DNA of 8,321 nucleotides from Candidatus Coatesiibacteriota bacterium (GTDB lineage Bacteria; B130-G9): NCBI GenBank assembly GCA_003647755.1, contig QMNL01000054.1:1-8321 (forward strand). Reading direction: 5' to 3'. The notes under the pieces were generated by a model. The model was not told the DNA's origin. It made no database searches and was given only the letters and a program-made list of their open reading frames with translations. This document shows, in pieces, positions 1 to 5,506 of the stretch. The translations under genes were made by a program, and so were the position numbers. Numbering within the stretch: the first letter of the stretch is position 1; each line of letters starts with the position of its first letter.

Positions 1-196
1 AACGTGATAATAGCCCATTACTATACACCCTATCCGAACCTCTGCGCCCTCTCGCTCGTCTAATCCAACCCTGGTGCCTAAGTAGCCACTCCAAATCACG
101 CCATTGAACCGATTTCGGGTTCTGGCGCATGTACCTAAGCAGCCCATCCTCGTCCCTAGACTTCCGGCCCTTACCCATATCCCATAGGATAGGCAT
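1..196 (-). CDS. HicA/YcfA-like protein, N-terminal part (runs off left edge)
   Basis: This is an open frame of 65 codons cut by the window edge. The pattern fits the HicA/YcfA family, small dsRBD-like mRNA interferases that act as toxins of HicA-HicB modules: a Lys/Arg-rich start, then LLRYMRQNPKSVQWRDLEWL (residues 19-38), then QGW and the segment GRRGSDRVY (50-58). Relatives typically read 'NPKNVxFxDLxxLLxxxGF...RxxGSHxxY'. The histidine of GSH, regarded as catalytic in HicA, is aspartate here (residue 55), so RNase activity is doubtful. The ATG has AGGGA four bases upstream. A second ATG at residue 7 is possible but has a poorer site. A promoter-like sequence and two dyads lie just upstream, suggesting separate control from the phage operon. 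No HicB partner is visible; it would lie beyond the edge. Frequent AGG and AGA codons differ from the structural genes. The family call is from memory of residue patterns. Confidence 0.55.
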   Translation of the reverse strand, partial: MPILWDMGKGRKSRDEDGLLRYMRQNPKSVQWRDLEWLLRHQGWIRRARGRRGSDRVYSNGLLSR

Positions 197-214
197 AAAT
201 CCCTACGGACACAA

Positions 215-230
215 CGGCGCACTAACGCCG
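215..230. repeat. Perfect dyad CGGCG-N6-CGCCG next to the first dyad
   Basis: Five-base arms CGGCG and CGCCG flank six bases (CACTAA). The dyad abuts the one at 231-248 with no gap, and the two have equal spacer lengths but unrelated arm sequences. It sits at the expected transcription start and 5' leader of the HicA-like gene. It could be a second operator or a short RNA hairpin in the leader; the sequence does not decide which. Confidence 0.3.
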
Positions 231-248
231 CACATGCTATTACATGTG
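231..248. repeat. Perfect dyad CACATG-N6-CATGTG, candidate operator
   Basis: Two six-base arms, CACATG and CATGTG, are exact inverted repeats separated by six bases (CTATTA). The dyad covers the proposed -10 region of the promoter for the HicA-like gene. This size and placement suit a dimeric repressor site. HicB antitoxins and phage repressors often bind such sites, but no binding protein is encoded in the window. Confidence 0.4.
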
Positions 249-263
249 ATATCGAGATGTCAA
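234..263 (-). promoter_or_regulatory. Candidate sigma70-type promoter for the HicA-like gene
   Basis: On the minus strand a perfect -35 box TTGACA (258-263) is followed after 18 bases by TAGCAT (234-239), which matches TATAAT at four of six positions including the conserved first two bases and the last. Initiation would fall around 225-229, leaving a leader of roughly 30 bases before the ATG at 196. The -10 region lies inside the dyad at 231-248, as expected for a repressible promoter. The -10 is weak and the spacer is one base longer than ideal, so the call rests on the -35 box and the position. Confidence 0.4.
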
Positions 264-522
264 CAGAAAAGCTTAGCGAGGAGTTCCCAGATGTCCCCGC
301 TCCGTGAAATTGATAGGCCATAGAAGCGCAGATTTCGCGTTCACTCATATCTGTCGCACCTTTCTAAGGCCTCATCGGCCCCACTCCATACGAGGGCTAC
401 ACTCTATTGCCCTTTCGCCCAAAGACGGCGAGACATTCCATCTAAGAGCGTGAGCTAGATTTCCCAGCCGGATTGAAGCTCAGCATATCCTACGTGAAAC
501 AGATTTGAGCTTGCGGCAACGA

Positions 523-545
523 CCGTATGAACAGATTCGATACGG
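523..545 (-). terminator. Hairpin just after the transglycosylase-like gene
   Basis: CCGTAT-GAA-CAGA-TTC-G-ATACGG can fold into nine base pairs with one bulged G and a four-base loop, starting seven bases past the stop codon of the transglycosylase-like gene. No T run follows on either strand, so it is not a classical intrinsic terminator. It could protect the 3' end of the operon transcript, mark a factor-dependent stop, or be a protein site. Position and stem length are the only support. Confidence 0.3.
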
Positions 546-552
546 CAAGATC

Positions 553-1227
553 TCACCGCGGCGCACACACGCGCTCGTAGAACTTGCGGCTGATCGCGAA
601 AAGCTCCTTGCGGGTGAGGCCTTCTGCCCAGTTCACGCCGGAGTTGGTTCTGGTTCTCAGCACAGGGCACTGGACGATGCGCTTCCAGGTCGTGTTATCT
701 ATAGAATGGAATGGGAAATCCTTGATTAGTGAGGTGTCGCCGATGCCAAAGCCGTGGTAGTCGTGGGGGTATCTGTCGAATACGACCGATAGCCACTCGC
801 GCATCCGAGGCCTCGAGCGAGGCACCATCCCGCCGAGGCCCACGAGCGGCCAGTCGCCCCGAAGTCTGCGAAGCACGTCGAAATCCTCGCCGTAATGGAA
901 AACCGGAAGAGGCGACAGGCCACGGGCTTGCATAAACCGCAGGTTCGCCATGCTCGCCTCGGCATTGCCGATGACGTCCATGTTGACGTACAGGTCGATC
1001 TGCTCGTAGTTGCGCTCGATGAACTCGCAGTAGCGGACTATGTTGAGCTGTCTGCCAGAGCGATAGGCCGAAAATGCCCCCGAATCGAGCATGACCGACG
1101 CGAAGTTCCCCTTCGGGACACAGTCTCGGCCAGCACGGTTGAGCGAGGCATAGGAGAAGAGGACGTTAGCCCCATCAAACACCGTCCCGAGAAGGTTCCT
1201 ATCAACTCCGGCGAAATAGACCCTCAT
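553..1227 (-). CDS. DpdA-like guanine transglycosylase (TGT superfamily)
   Basis: A 224-residue predicted TIM-barrel protein carrying the ordered motifs of the tRNA/DNA guanine transglycosylase superfamily: MLDSGAFSA (46-54; compare TDSGGFQ of bacterial Tgt), NMDVIGN (82-88), PVFHYGE (108-114), GLGGMVP (130-136; compare IGGLAVG), HGFGIGD (158-164; compare MGVG) and PFHSIDNTTW (172-181; compare GVDMFDC). By this alignment Asp48 would be the base-recognition and proton-transfer Asp and Asp177 the nucleophile. Such enzymes exchange guanine for a 7-deazaguanine; phage DpdA proteins do this in DNA, which protects against restriction nucleases. The C-terminal zinc-binding Cys/His set of Tgt is absent, as expected for a short phage version. 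No precursor-synthesis gene lies in the window. The ATG lacks a clear Shine-Dalgarno site but overlaps the stop of the preceding micro-ORF (ATGA), which suggests translational coupling. DNA rather than tRNA as substrate is inferred from the phage context. Confidence 0.7.
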   Translation of the reverse strand: MRVYFAGVDRNLLGTVFDGANVLFSYASLNRAGRDCVPKGNFASVMLDSGAFSAYRSGRQLNIVRYCEFIERNYEQIDLYVNMDVIGNAEASMANLRFMQARGLSPLPVFHYGEDFDVLRRLRGDWPLVGLGGMVPRSRPRMREWLSVVFDRYPHDYHGFGIGDTSLIKDFPFHSIDNTTWKRIVQCPVLRTRTNSGVNWAEGLTRKELFAISRKFYERVCAPR

Positions 1228-1301
1228 TCTCGGAGAAGCCGATTGACTACAACATCCCTCGCCTCAGCGAGAGCCGCCACCTGCGAGCTGGCGCGGATCA
1301 T
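1224..1301 (-). CDS. 25-residue micro-ORF coupled to both neighbours
   Basis: This 25-codon frame starts with an ATG overlapping the TGA of the 110-residue gene upstream and ends with a TGA overlapping the ATG of the transglycosylase-like gene, so both junctions read ATGA. The peptide MIRASSQVAALAEARDVVVN plus RLLRE could form one amphipathic helix. It has no Shine-Dalgarno site of its own. It sits in the -1 frame of the upstream gene, but an in-frame TGA lies directly before its ATG, so it cannot be a frameshift extension. It may serve mainly to carry ribosomes across an otherwise untranslated gap of about 70 bases. No function is recognised, and such overlaps can arise by chance. Confidence 0.45.
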   Translation of the reverse strand: MIRASSQVAALAEARDVVVNRLLRE

Positions 1302-1630
1302 TCATAGCGGCTGTCTGGCGCGGGGCTTGCGCTGAACTTGTGCCCCTCGAGGACCACATCGTAAAGCTCCAGCTCGTCCTGCAGCGCAACGCGGACCTCA
1401 CGTTGCTCGCTCAAGGTGTAGTCCGAATCGGCGCCGAACTCGGCATCGATCTCCTTCTGAAGGTCGTCGTGCAAGATGTGGAACAGCAGTATCGTCTTGA
1501 TGTGCCTGTAGCCGAGCCGTTGCCTCGACTGGCCGCCGTCAAGTGTCGCAACCGCCTGGTCCCGGGGCAGAACGACTATCGGCCTTGCGACCTTGAAGTA
1601 TGGTCCGCTGCCGTGCTTTGTTTGCGACAT
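1298..1630 (-). CDS. Hypothetical phage protein, 110 residues
   Basis: No family is recognised. The ATG has GGAGAGG ending two bases upstream (GGAG with a five-base spacer), so expression is likely. The protein looks soluble: a basic N-terminus with a short beta-like stretch (ARPIVVL, 15-21), a helical middle (RHIKTILLFHILHDDLQKEI, 42-61), then an acidic region with EQREVRVALQDELELYDVV (74-92), and a Pro/Ser-rich end. It has no signal peptide or membrane segment. It follows the proposed tail-tube gene, where many siphophages encode a tail-assembly chaperone. The chaperone role is inferred from position only, and no slippery sequence for the usual -1 frameshift was seen near the 3' end. Confidence 0.7.
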   Translation of the reverse strand: MSQTKHGSGPYFKVARPIVVLPRDQAVATLDGGQSRQRLGYRHIKTILLFHILHDDLQKEIDAEFGADSDYTLSEQREVRVALQDELELYDVVLEGHKFSASPAPDSRYE

Positions 1631-1656
1631 AACCTCTCCGTTTATATGGAAACCTC

Positions 1657-1722
1657 AACCACCAAGACCCGAGAGCGGCCTCTTGTGGGCTCTTTTCTCT
1701 ATATCTCTGTGTCTCAGTGGTT
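1657..1722. repeat. 66-bp element with imperfect terminal inverted repeats
   Basis: The left end AACCACCAAGACCCGAGAG (1657-1675) and the reverse complement of 1705-1722, AACCACTGAGACACAGAG, match over AACCAC, AGAC and AGAG. The element fills most of the gap between the 286- and 110-residue genes. The ends resemble the 'ACCACxGAGxCACxGAG' type of intergenic repeat that I recall as abundant in several environmental bacterial phyla; this was not searched. On the plus strand the stem is followed by the pyrimidine-rich CTCTTTTCTCT, but no plus-strand gene precedes it. In RNA from the operon it would form a bulged hairpin around CCACAAGA/TCTTGGTGG. Confidence 0.4.
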
Positions 1723-1725
1723 TTG

Positions 1726-2586
1726 CTAGAAGCCGTCCGGGTAGTCGGCGTCCGGGAATATCGTTGCGGCCTCCGAGAGCCTCGCCTCCTTGTCAACGAA
1801 CAGCTCGACCGTCCGCTCCAGGGTGTAGAACTCGGAGAGCGATGTGATGGCTGTCGGCATGATCAGATTCGGCTCCAACAGGTGCCCAGTCGCGTCCTCC
1901 CACACCTCGTTGTTGCCGATTATCGCCCGGAAGTCGGCCTGGAACGTGGCCCAGTCGTCTATCTGCCTGATGACTCTGAACGACTGCACCACAGGATATA
2001 TGTCTGTGCCGAGGTTGCCCACGTCGGTCGTGAACGGGATGCCGACGGTCAGCAGGTCGGCTATTGTGCTGGTGGCCGCGACTGCGGGCTGCAGGTATAT
2101 GCCTGAACTCAGGACGGTGCCCTGTGCGAACGGAGGCGCTCCGGCGGGGTTCATGCCCTCTGGATAATAGGTAGTATTGAACATTCCAAGCACCGAGACG
2201 CTCACCTGGACGCCCTTTATCACGAGGCCATCGCAGCACATAAGCCGCTGGCCTTGCTCGGGAGCGGCTCCGCCGTGTAGGCCGCGGAGAAATGGCTCCG
2301 AGATCATCTCCTTGACCGTCATCTTAGCGGTTCTTATCGGCACGCCCAGCGAGTTCTTACCTGTCTCCTGAGAGCTCGCAATGCCGTGGCAGCTCTCGCC
2401 ATAAAGCTTGCTCGCCTCGAGCTTCTGCTCGAACGACAGCGGAAATAGCCTCACGTCCCAGCCGTCCTGATACCGCAGAAGTTCCGTGCTGTAATGCTGC
2501 TGCACTCGTTGGGGATGAACCTCACCCTGGACCTCCGCCGGGTCTATGCTGAACTCGGGCAATGTTGTTGGATCAAATCCTGGCAT
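1726..2586 (-). CDS. Probable major tail (tube) protein, by position
   Basis: This 286-residue protein has no family that I recognise with confidence. It follows the tail-terminator-like gene, where SPP1-like and many other siphophages encode the tail tube protein, and its size fits. It has a polar N-terminus, a stretch rich in beta-prone residues at about 120-215 (LMCCDGLVIKGVQVSVSVLG, then GTVLSSGIYLQPAV), and a mixed C-terminal half with DIYPVVQSFRVIRQIDDW (195-212). No signal peptide or transmembrane helix is seen. The ATG follows a purine-rich GGGAGAAGAGAAGA. The gap of 86 bases to the upstream gene holds only a weak GCGG-TGTT-CCGC stem. A sheath protein is unlikely given the length. It could also be another virion protein; the coding call is much safer than the role. 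Confidence 0.6.
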   Translation of the reverse strand: MPGFDPTTLPEFSIDPAEVQGEVHPQRVQQHYSTELLRYQDGWDVRLFPLSFEQKLEASKLYGESCHGIASSQETGKNSLGVPIRTAKMTVKEMISEPFLRGLHGGAAPEQGQRLMCCDGLVIKGVQVSVSVLGMFNTTYYPEGMNPAGAPPFAQGTVLSSGIYLQPAVAATSTIADLLTVGIPFTTDVGNLGTDIYPVVQSFRVIRQIDDWATFQADFRAIIGNNEVWEDATGHLLEPNLIMPTAITSLSEFYTLERTVELFVDKEARLSEAATIFPDADYPDGF

Positions 2587-2672
2587 TCTTCTCTTCTCCC
2601 ATTATCGTTGTAGTAGTCTCGGTTACTGCTCTGCGGAACACCGCTTTTATGCGAAACACGAGCCGGAAATCC

Positions 2673-3182
2673 TCACGGCGCCACGCCCTCCTGCCAGAGC
2701 CACAGCTCGTAGTGGAGCTCGTAGCGCTCCACGCCGCTCTTGCCCTCCACGAATCCGTCTTTCTCGGGCGTGTGCCGCGGGATGAAGCCAAGCCCCTGCG
2801 CCTCGCCGATCCTTTTTGGGTTCGCAGGCTCCGAGAAGTCGTATATGGGGATGACGGCTCCGCCGGACAAATTCAGAAGCGACATGACCATCTCCAGTAT
2901 CTCGTCCATCCGCCTCATCGCGAAGCCCTCGTCGTCTCGGCTGGCACGAACGTTCACGACAAACCTGACACGCATCTTCGAGTTGAGCCCCCCGGAGAAG
3001 CTATCGACCAGAAGCTCGATCCAATCTGAAGCCGAATCGAGCTCCTTCGGCGTTATCCAACCTCCGAAGAGGTCCGAGCATCCCTGAACGATAACTGGAA
3101 CCTCGCCCGACAGGTTGTCCACCACGAACTTGTAGAACGACAAGCGCTTGTTGCGGGGTTTCGCACAGTCCGGCAGCGTCAT
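2673..3182 (-). CDS. Tail terminator / tail-completion-like protein (gp17-like)
   Basis: This 169-residue protein alternates strands and helices in the way expected of tail terminators (lambda gpU, SPP1 gp17): a helical start, a beta segment MRVRFVVNVRA (70-80), a helix FAMRRMDEILEMVMSLLNLS (87-106), a strand AVIPIYDFS (109-117), and a final strand ERYELHYELWLW (152-163). Such proteins form a hexameric ring that ends tail growth and joins the head. The start is well set: GGAGGTG (3187-3193) lies four bases before the ATG. It follows the stopper-like gene after 73 bases, and the proposed tail-tube gene comes next, as expected. The assignment rests on order and secondary-structure pattern, not on a distinctive motif. 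Confidence 0.55.
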   Translation of the reverse strand: MTLPDCAKPRNKRLSFYKFVVDNLSGEVPVIVQGCSDLFGGWITPKELDSASDWIELLVDSFSGGLNSKMRVRFVVNVRASRDDEGFAMRRMDEILEMVMSLLNLSGGAVIPIYDFSEPANPKRIGEAQGLGFIPRHTPEKDGFVEGKSGVERYELHYELWLWQEGVAP

Positions 3183-3255
3183 CTCACACCTCCATAGCTA
3201 ATCCGCAATTGTTTCTCGAATGCAAGCTTCGCAAAGCTCTCTCCTACTGCGAACG

Positions 3256-3981
3256 TCAACCACCTGCGCCATGCTGCTTGCGAGACGCGATAACTCGCGT
3301 CCTGAATGGGCAATTGTCGGTGACCCGCACCACGCCGCCACCCAGCTCGCCCTCCAAATCCGAAATGCCGGACAGCTGGCTAACCATCGCGTTCTCCCCT
3401 TCTCGCATCACAGGTTGGACGTCGCCGACCTTGCAGTCCGCGGGGAAGCTGATCGTGTCCGAGAGCCTTGCCTCGCCCTCAATGTCATCATACTGAAGCT
3501 TGAAAGAGACAACGCCCGCAGGTTTAGTGCTGATGACGCACATCGCCTCGACCGGCGCCTCTGGAGCAGCGGCAGCGCTCAGAACCACCGCACCACTCTC
3601 GACCTCGATCGTCCCCAGAACAACGCTTGGCGTCCTGCTTTCAACCCGATTCACCTCGTAGATGTCGCCCTCAAAAAGCACCTCGTCCCCGGGGAACACA
3701 TCGATGTTCCAGAACTCAAACCGCATCCCGCCGTCTACTGTGGAAACGACCGAGCCTCCATCGAGCTCCAGCGGCAGGGGCGAGGCGCAGACCGAAAGGT
3801 CCACAAGCCCGCTGGCATACGTGTCCGTCGGCGGCAGACCCACGCCGGCAGAATCGCTCGCTATGAGCCGCTTAATGGATGCCCTCTGCCAACCACTCAT
3901 CTCACGGAAGTCGCGCTCAACCTCGTGAAGGTCCCGGAAGATGTGCCGCCGGTTCCCCCCTTTACTACGCTCGCTCGTCAT
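3256..3981 (-). CDS. Head-closure / stopper-like connector protein
   Basis: This 241-residue protein has a charged helical N-terminus (about 1-45) followed by a beta-rich body. The segment FPGDEVLFEGDIYEVNRVES (116-135) resembles the beta-barrel turn of head-tail stoppers such as SPP1 gp16 ('xGDxVxxxGxxYxVxxV'). It is about twice the usual stopper length, and the second half (about 145-230) is also beta-prone and acidic, so it may carry an added domain. The ATG follows GGGGGCGG, and the upstream adaptor gene ends 13 bases before it, so the two are likely co-translated. Stopper proteins sit under the adaptor and close the DNA exit channel. The role is inferred from one motif and from the order adaptor, stopper, terminator. 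Confidence 0.5.
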   Translation of the reverse strand: MTSERSKGGNRRHIFRDLHEVERDFREMSGWQRASIKRLIASDSAGVGLPPTDTYASGLVDLSVCASPLPLELDGGSVVSTVDGGMRFEFWNIDVFPGDEVLFEGDIYEVNRVESRTPSVVLGTIEVESGAVVLSAAAAPEAPVEAMCVISTKPAGVVSFKLQYDDIEGEARLSDTISFPADCKVGDVQPVMREGENAMVSQLSGISDLEGELGGGVVRVTDNCPFRTRVIASRKQHGAGG

Positions 3982-3994
3982 CTGCCGCCCCCAA

Positions 3995-4381
3995 TCAGAC
4001 CCGCTTGGCTGTCCCGACCGCTACGCCCATCGAGCTGCGCCCGGCGCCAGGCCTGTAACGCTTTGAAAGCTGCTCCCACCTCTTGCCCAGCCGAGCCAAC
4101 TTCCTCTCTATCTGCCTTGCAACGTCCGCCCGCGAGAGCGTGTCGCCAGCATAAGTCGCGTCAAACCGCGGCAGCCAATCGTTCTGAAGCATCCCCAGGC
4201 AGGCTGCCTCGCCCCTGTTGAGCAACGCCTCGACCATCTCAGGATCGGCCGTCGGAAGAGTGATGCCCGTTATCTCCCTGGCGGAGGCAATCGCCTCCGC
4301 CAACTGCTCGTCGCTGAGGTGCTCCGACAAGTCCGAAAGGACAGACCTCAGCCTCGCCTCGAAATCAGAAGCGTTCATCAC
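3995..4381 (-). CDS. Head-tail adaptor-like protein (gp15/gp6-like)
   Basis: This protein of about 128 residues is largely alpha-helical: FEARLRSVLSDLSEHLSDEQ (7-26), an ITLPTADPEMVEALLNRGEA segment, then DVARQIERKLARLGKRWEQL (86-105) and a flexible basic end. Small helical proteins directly after the major capsid gene are usually connector adaptors of the SPP1 gp15 / HK97 gp6 type, which dock as a ring beneath the portal. Two starts are adjacent: GTG (4381) and ATG (4378). AAAGGA lies five bases from the GTG and eight from the ATG; the ATG is the more natural choice. The Shine-Dalgarno site overlaps the stop codon of the major capsid gene, which argues for tight coupling. Confidence 0.6.
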   Translation of the reverse strand: MMNASDFEARLRSVLSDLSEHLSDEQLAEAIASAREITGITLPTADPEMVEALLNRGEAACLGMLQNDWLPRFDATYAGDTLSRADVARQIERKLARLGKRWEQLSKRYRPGAGRSSMGVAVGTAKRV

Positions 4382-4390
4382 AAGTTTCCT

Positions 4391-5455
4391 TTACTGCTGG
4401 TAGAACTCGGGAACCACATACGCGCTGATGTCCTCGTCCGTGCTGTTCTCATCCGCTCCAAGCATGAGAACCGCAACCGCGCTCGGCTGAGTCAGCGTGC
4501 ACCCCTCGGAGAACGTGAAGACTGCGTCCCTGAAAGGATACTGCGAGCTCTCGAACGGCGTCTCCAGCACAAGCCCCTGATACTGACGCTGTCTCTCTAC
4601 CCGCGTCGTAACCACTGGATATGGAGTGTCCAGGGCGATCGCAACCACGTAGTTCTCGGGGATCATGTTGTTGACGTTGACGATGAACCCACCGATGCCC
4701 TGGTTGGGATTGATGCCATCGAGCGCAAGGCGTTCCACGACCGAATCAGGCAGGCCGGAGTTGACAGTCCAGTCGGCGAGCTGCATGAGGTCATTTGCCT
4801 GAGCTATGTTCACAAGGAGAAGCAAGTTCTTCTCACCATAGACCCCAGGCGCACCAAACCCGTGATGCTGTATCTCCTCCGAAAGCATCCGAAGATGCTC
4901 TAAGGTCAATGTGGTGGATGTCCTCGCAAAAATGTGAGTGTGTGCTGTCCCGAAAAAGGCATTCGCCTGAAAATCCGGGCAGTCCGTGTTCGCCTGCCAA
5001 GTCCCACCCCACTCATCCCCCGGCTTGTTCTTCGAGAAAACCGGAGTCAACGCATTCTTCAAACGTTGCTGAAGGTGAGCCTGAATAACGCTACCGAAAA
5101 GGTTCTCAATCCTCCTAGGGTCGATCCGCTTCTGCGCTGTCCTCGTCAGCGAGAACGCTATCTCGAACTCCTTGATCGGCAAGGCAAACTCATAGACGCT
5201 GTTGGACTCGTAATCAGGCTCACGCCCCTCTGCGACCTCCTTGGCCACAAGCCGGTTGATCTCCTGTTTCACCGCCTCGCTCGTGGATTTCTGGGTCAAG
5301 CGGTCCGCAAGGCCAGAGACATCCCGATCGTTGTAGGCCTTCACAAGGCCGCGAACGTCCTTCAGAACCTGCCGCCAATCAACGTCAGTGTCGCTGCCGA
5401 AAACGCCGCCCACATAGACGCCGCCTCGGTACTGATAGGTGTCGAATGTGCTCAA
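4391..5455 (-). CDS. Major capsid protein, HK97-fold-like
   Basis: This 354-residue protein is the likely shell subunit, placed between the decoration-like and connector genes as in SPP1. Features consistent with the HK97 fold are an extended N-terminal arm (1-30), a helical segment (26-75), a beta stretch FALPIKEFEIAFSLTRTAQK (90-109) that could be the E-loop, a long spine-like helix RRIENLFGSVIQAHLQQRLK (114-133), and a late IGGFIVNVNNMIPENYVVAI segment (254-273) of the kind found near the A-domain ('xGxxVxVxxxxP...xxA'). No protease gene precedes it and there is no obvious pro-domain, so assembly probably uses the separate scaffold without proteolysis. The start is TTG, supported by a good Shine-Dalgarno site six bases upstream and the absence of a nearby ATG. 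Confidence 0.8.
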   Translation of the reverse strand: MSTFDTYQYRGGVYVGGVFGSDTDVDWRQVLKDVRGLVKAYNDRDVSGLADRLTQKSTSEAVKQEINRLVAKEVAEGREPDYESNSVYEFALPIKEFEIAFSLTRTAQKRIDPRRIENLFGSVIQAHLQQRLKNALTPVFSKNKPGDEWGGTWQANTDCPDFQANAFFGTAHTHIFARTSTTLTLEHLRMLSEEIQHHGFGAPGVYGEKNLLLLVNIAQANDLMQLADWTVNSGLPDSVVERLALDGINPNQGIGGFIVNVNNMIPENYVVAIALDTPYPVVTTRVERQRQYQGLVLETPFESSQYPFRDAVFTFSEGCTLTQPSAVAVLMLGADENSTDEDISAYVVPEFYQQ

Positions 5456-5461
5456 TTTCTT

Positions 5462-5467
5462 CCCCTT
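5462..5467 (-). promoter_or_regulatory. Shine-Dalgarno site fixing the TTG start of the capsid gene
   Basis: AAGGGG lies six bases upstream of the TTG at 5453-5455 on the minus strand, an ideal distance. No ATG or GTG near the N-terminus has comparable support, so this site decides the start of the major capsid gene. Confidence 0.6.
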
Positions 5468-5506
5468 CCCTCGTGTTATCTATTCTGTGGCTGCTAGGCT
5501 TGCCTT

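Larger units (their letters stand above)
197..552. other. Largely non-coding stretch downstream of the structural operon
   Basis: Neither strand carries a convincing complete gene here. The minus strand has only scattered frames of about 14 codons between 364 and 520. The stretch looks less GC-rich than the structural genes. It contains the hairpin at 523-545, the promoter and the two dyads described separately, and short weak stems such as TCGCC/GGCGA around 415-431 and GGCC-N5-GGCC around 370-382, neither followed by a T run. One minus frame starting at 348 is open to the left edge and is discussed as a finding. No tRNA, att core or CRISPR repeat was seen. Confidence 0.5.

Noticed and set aside
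367..460. Possible tRNA or structured RNA in the GC-rich short stems of the 197-552 stretch
   Set aside because: No cloverleaf, T-loop consensus or acceptor pairing could be built from the stems.
1298..1420. Programmed -1 frameshift near the end of the 110-residue gene, as in lambda G/GT tail chaperones
   Set aside because: No slippery heptamer is visible, and the -1 frame has a TGA directly before the micro-ORF start, so no fused product longer than a few codons could arise there.
3225..3238. AGCTT-CGCA-AAGCT stem in the gap before the tail-terminator-like gene
   Set aside because: It is only five weak pairs with no T run, too small to call a terminator.
3220..4221. Long plus-strand open frame of 333 codons opposite the stopper- and adaptor-like genes
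   Set aside because: It lies antisense to two minus-strand genes with good ribosome sites and sensible order. Its protein is rich in Arg, Pro, His and Ala without domain pattern, as expected of a shadow frame in GC-rich coding DNA.
4319..5497. Plus-strand frames of 194 and 187 codons opposite the major capsid gene
   Set aside because: They are antisense to the capsid gene with no ribosome sites or family features of note.
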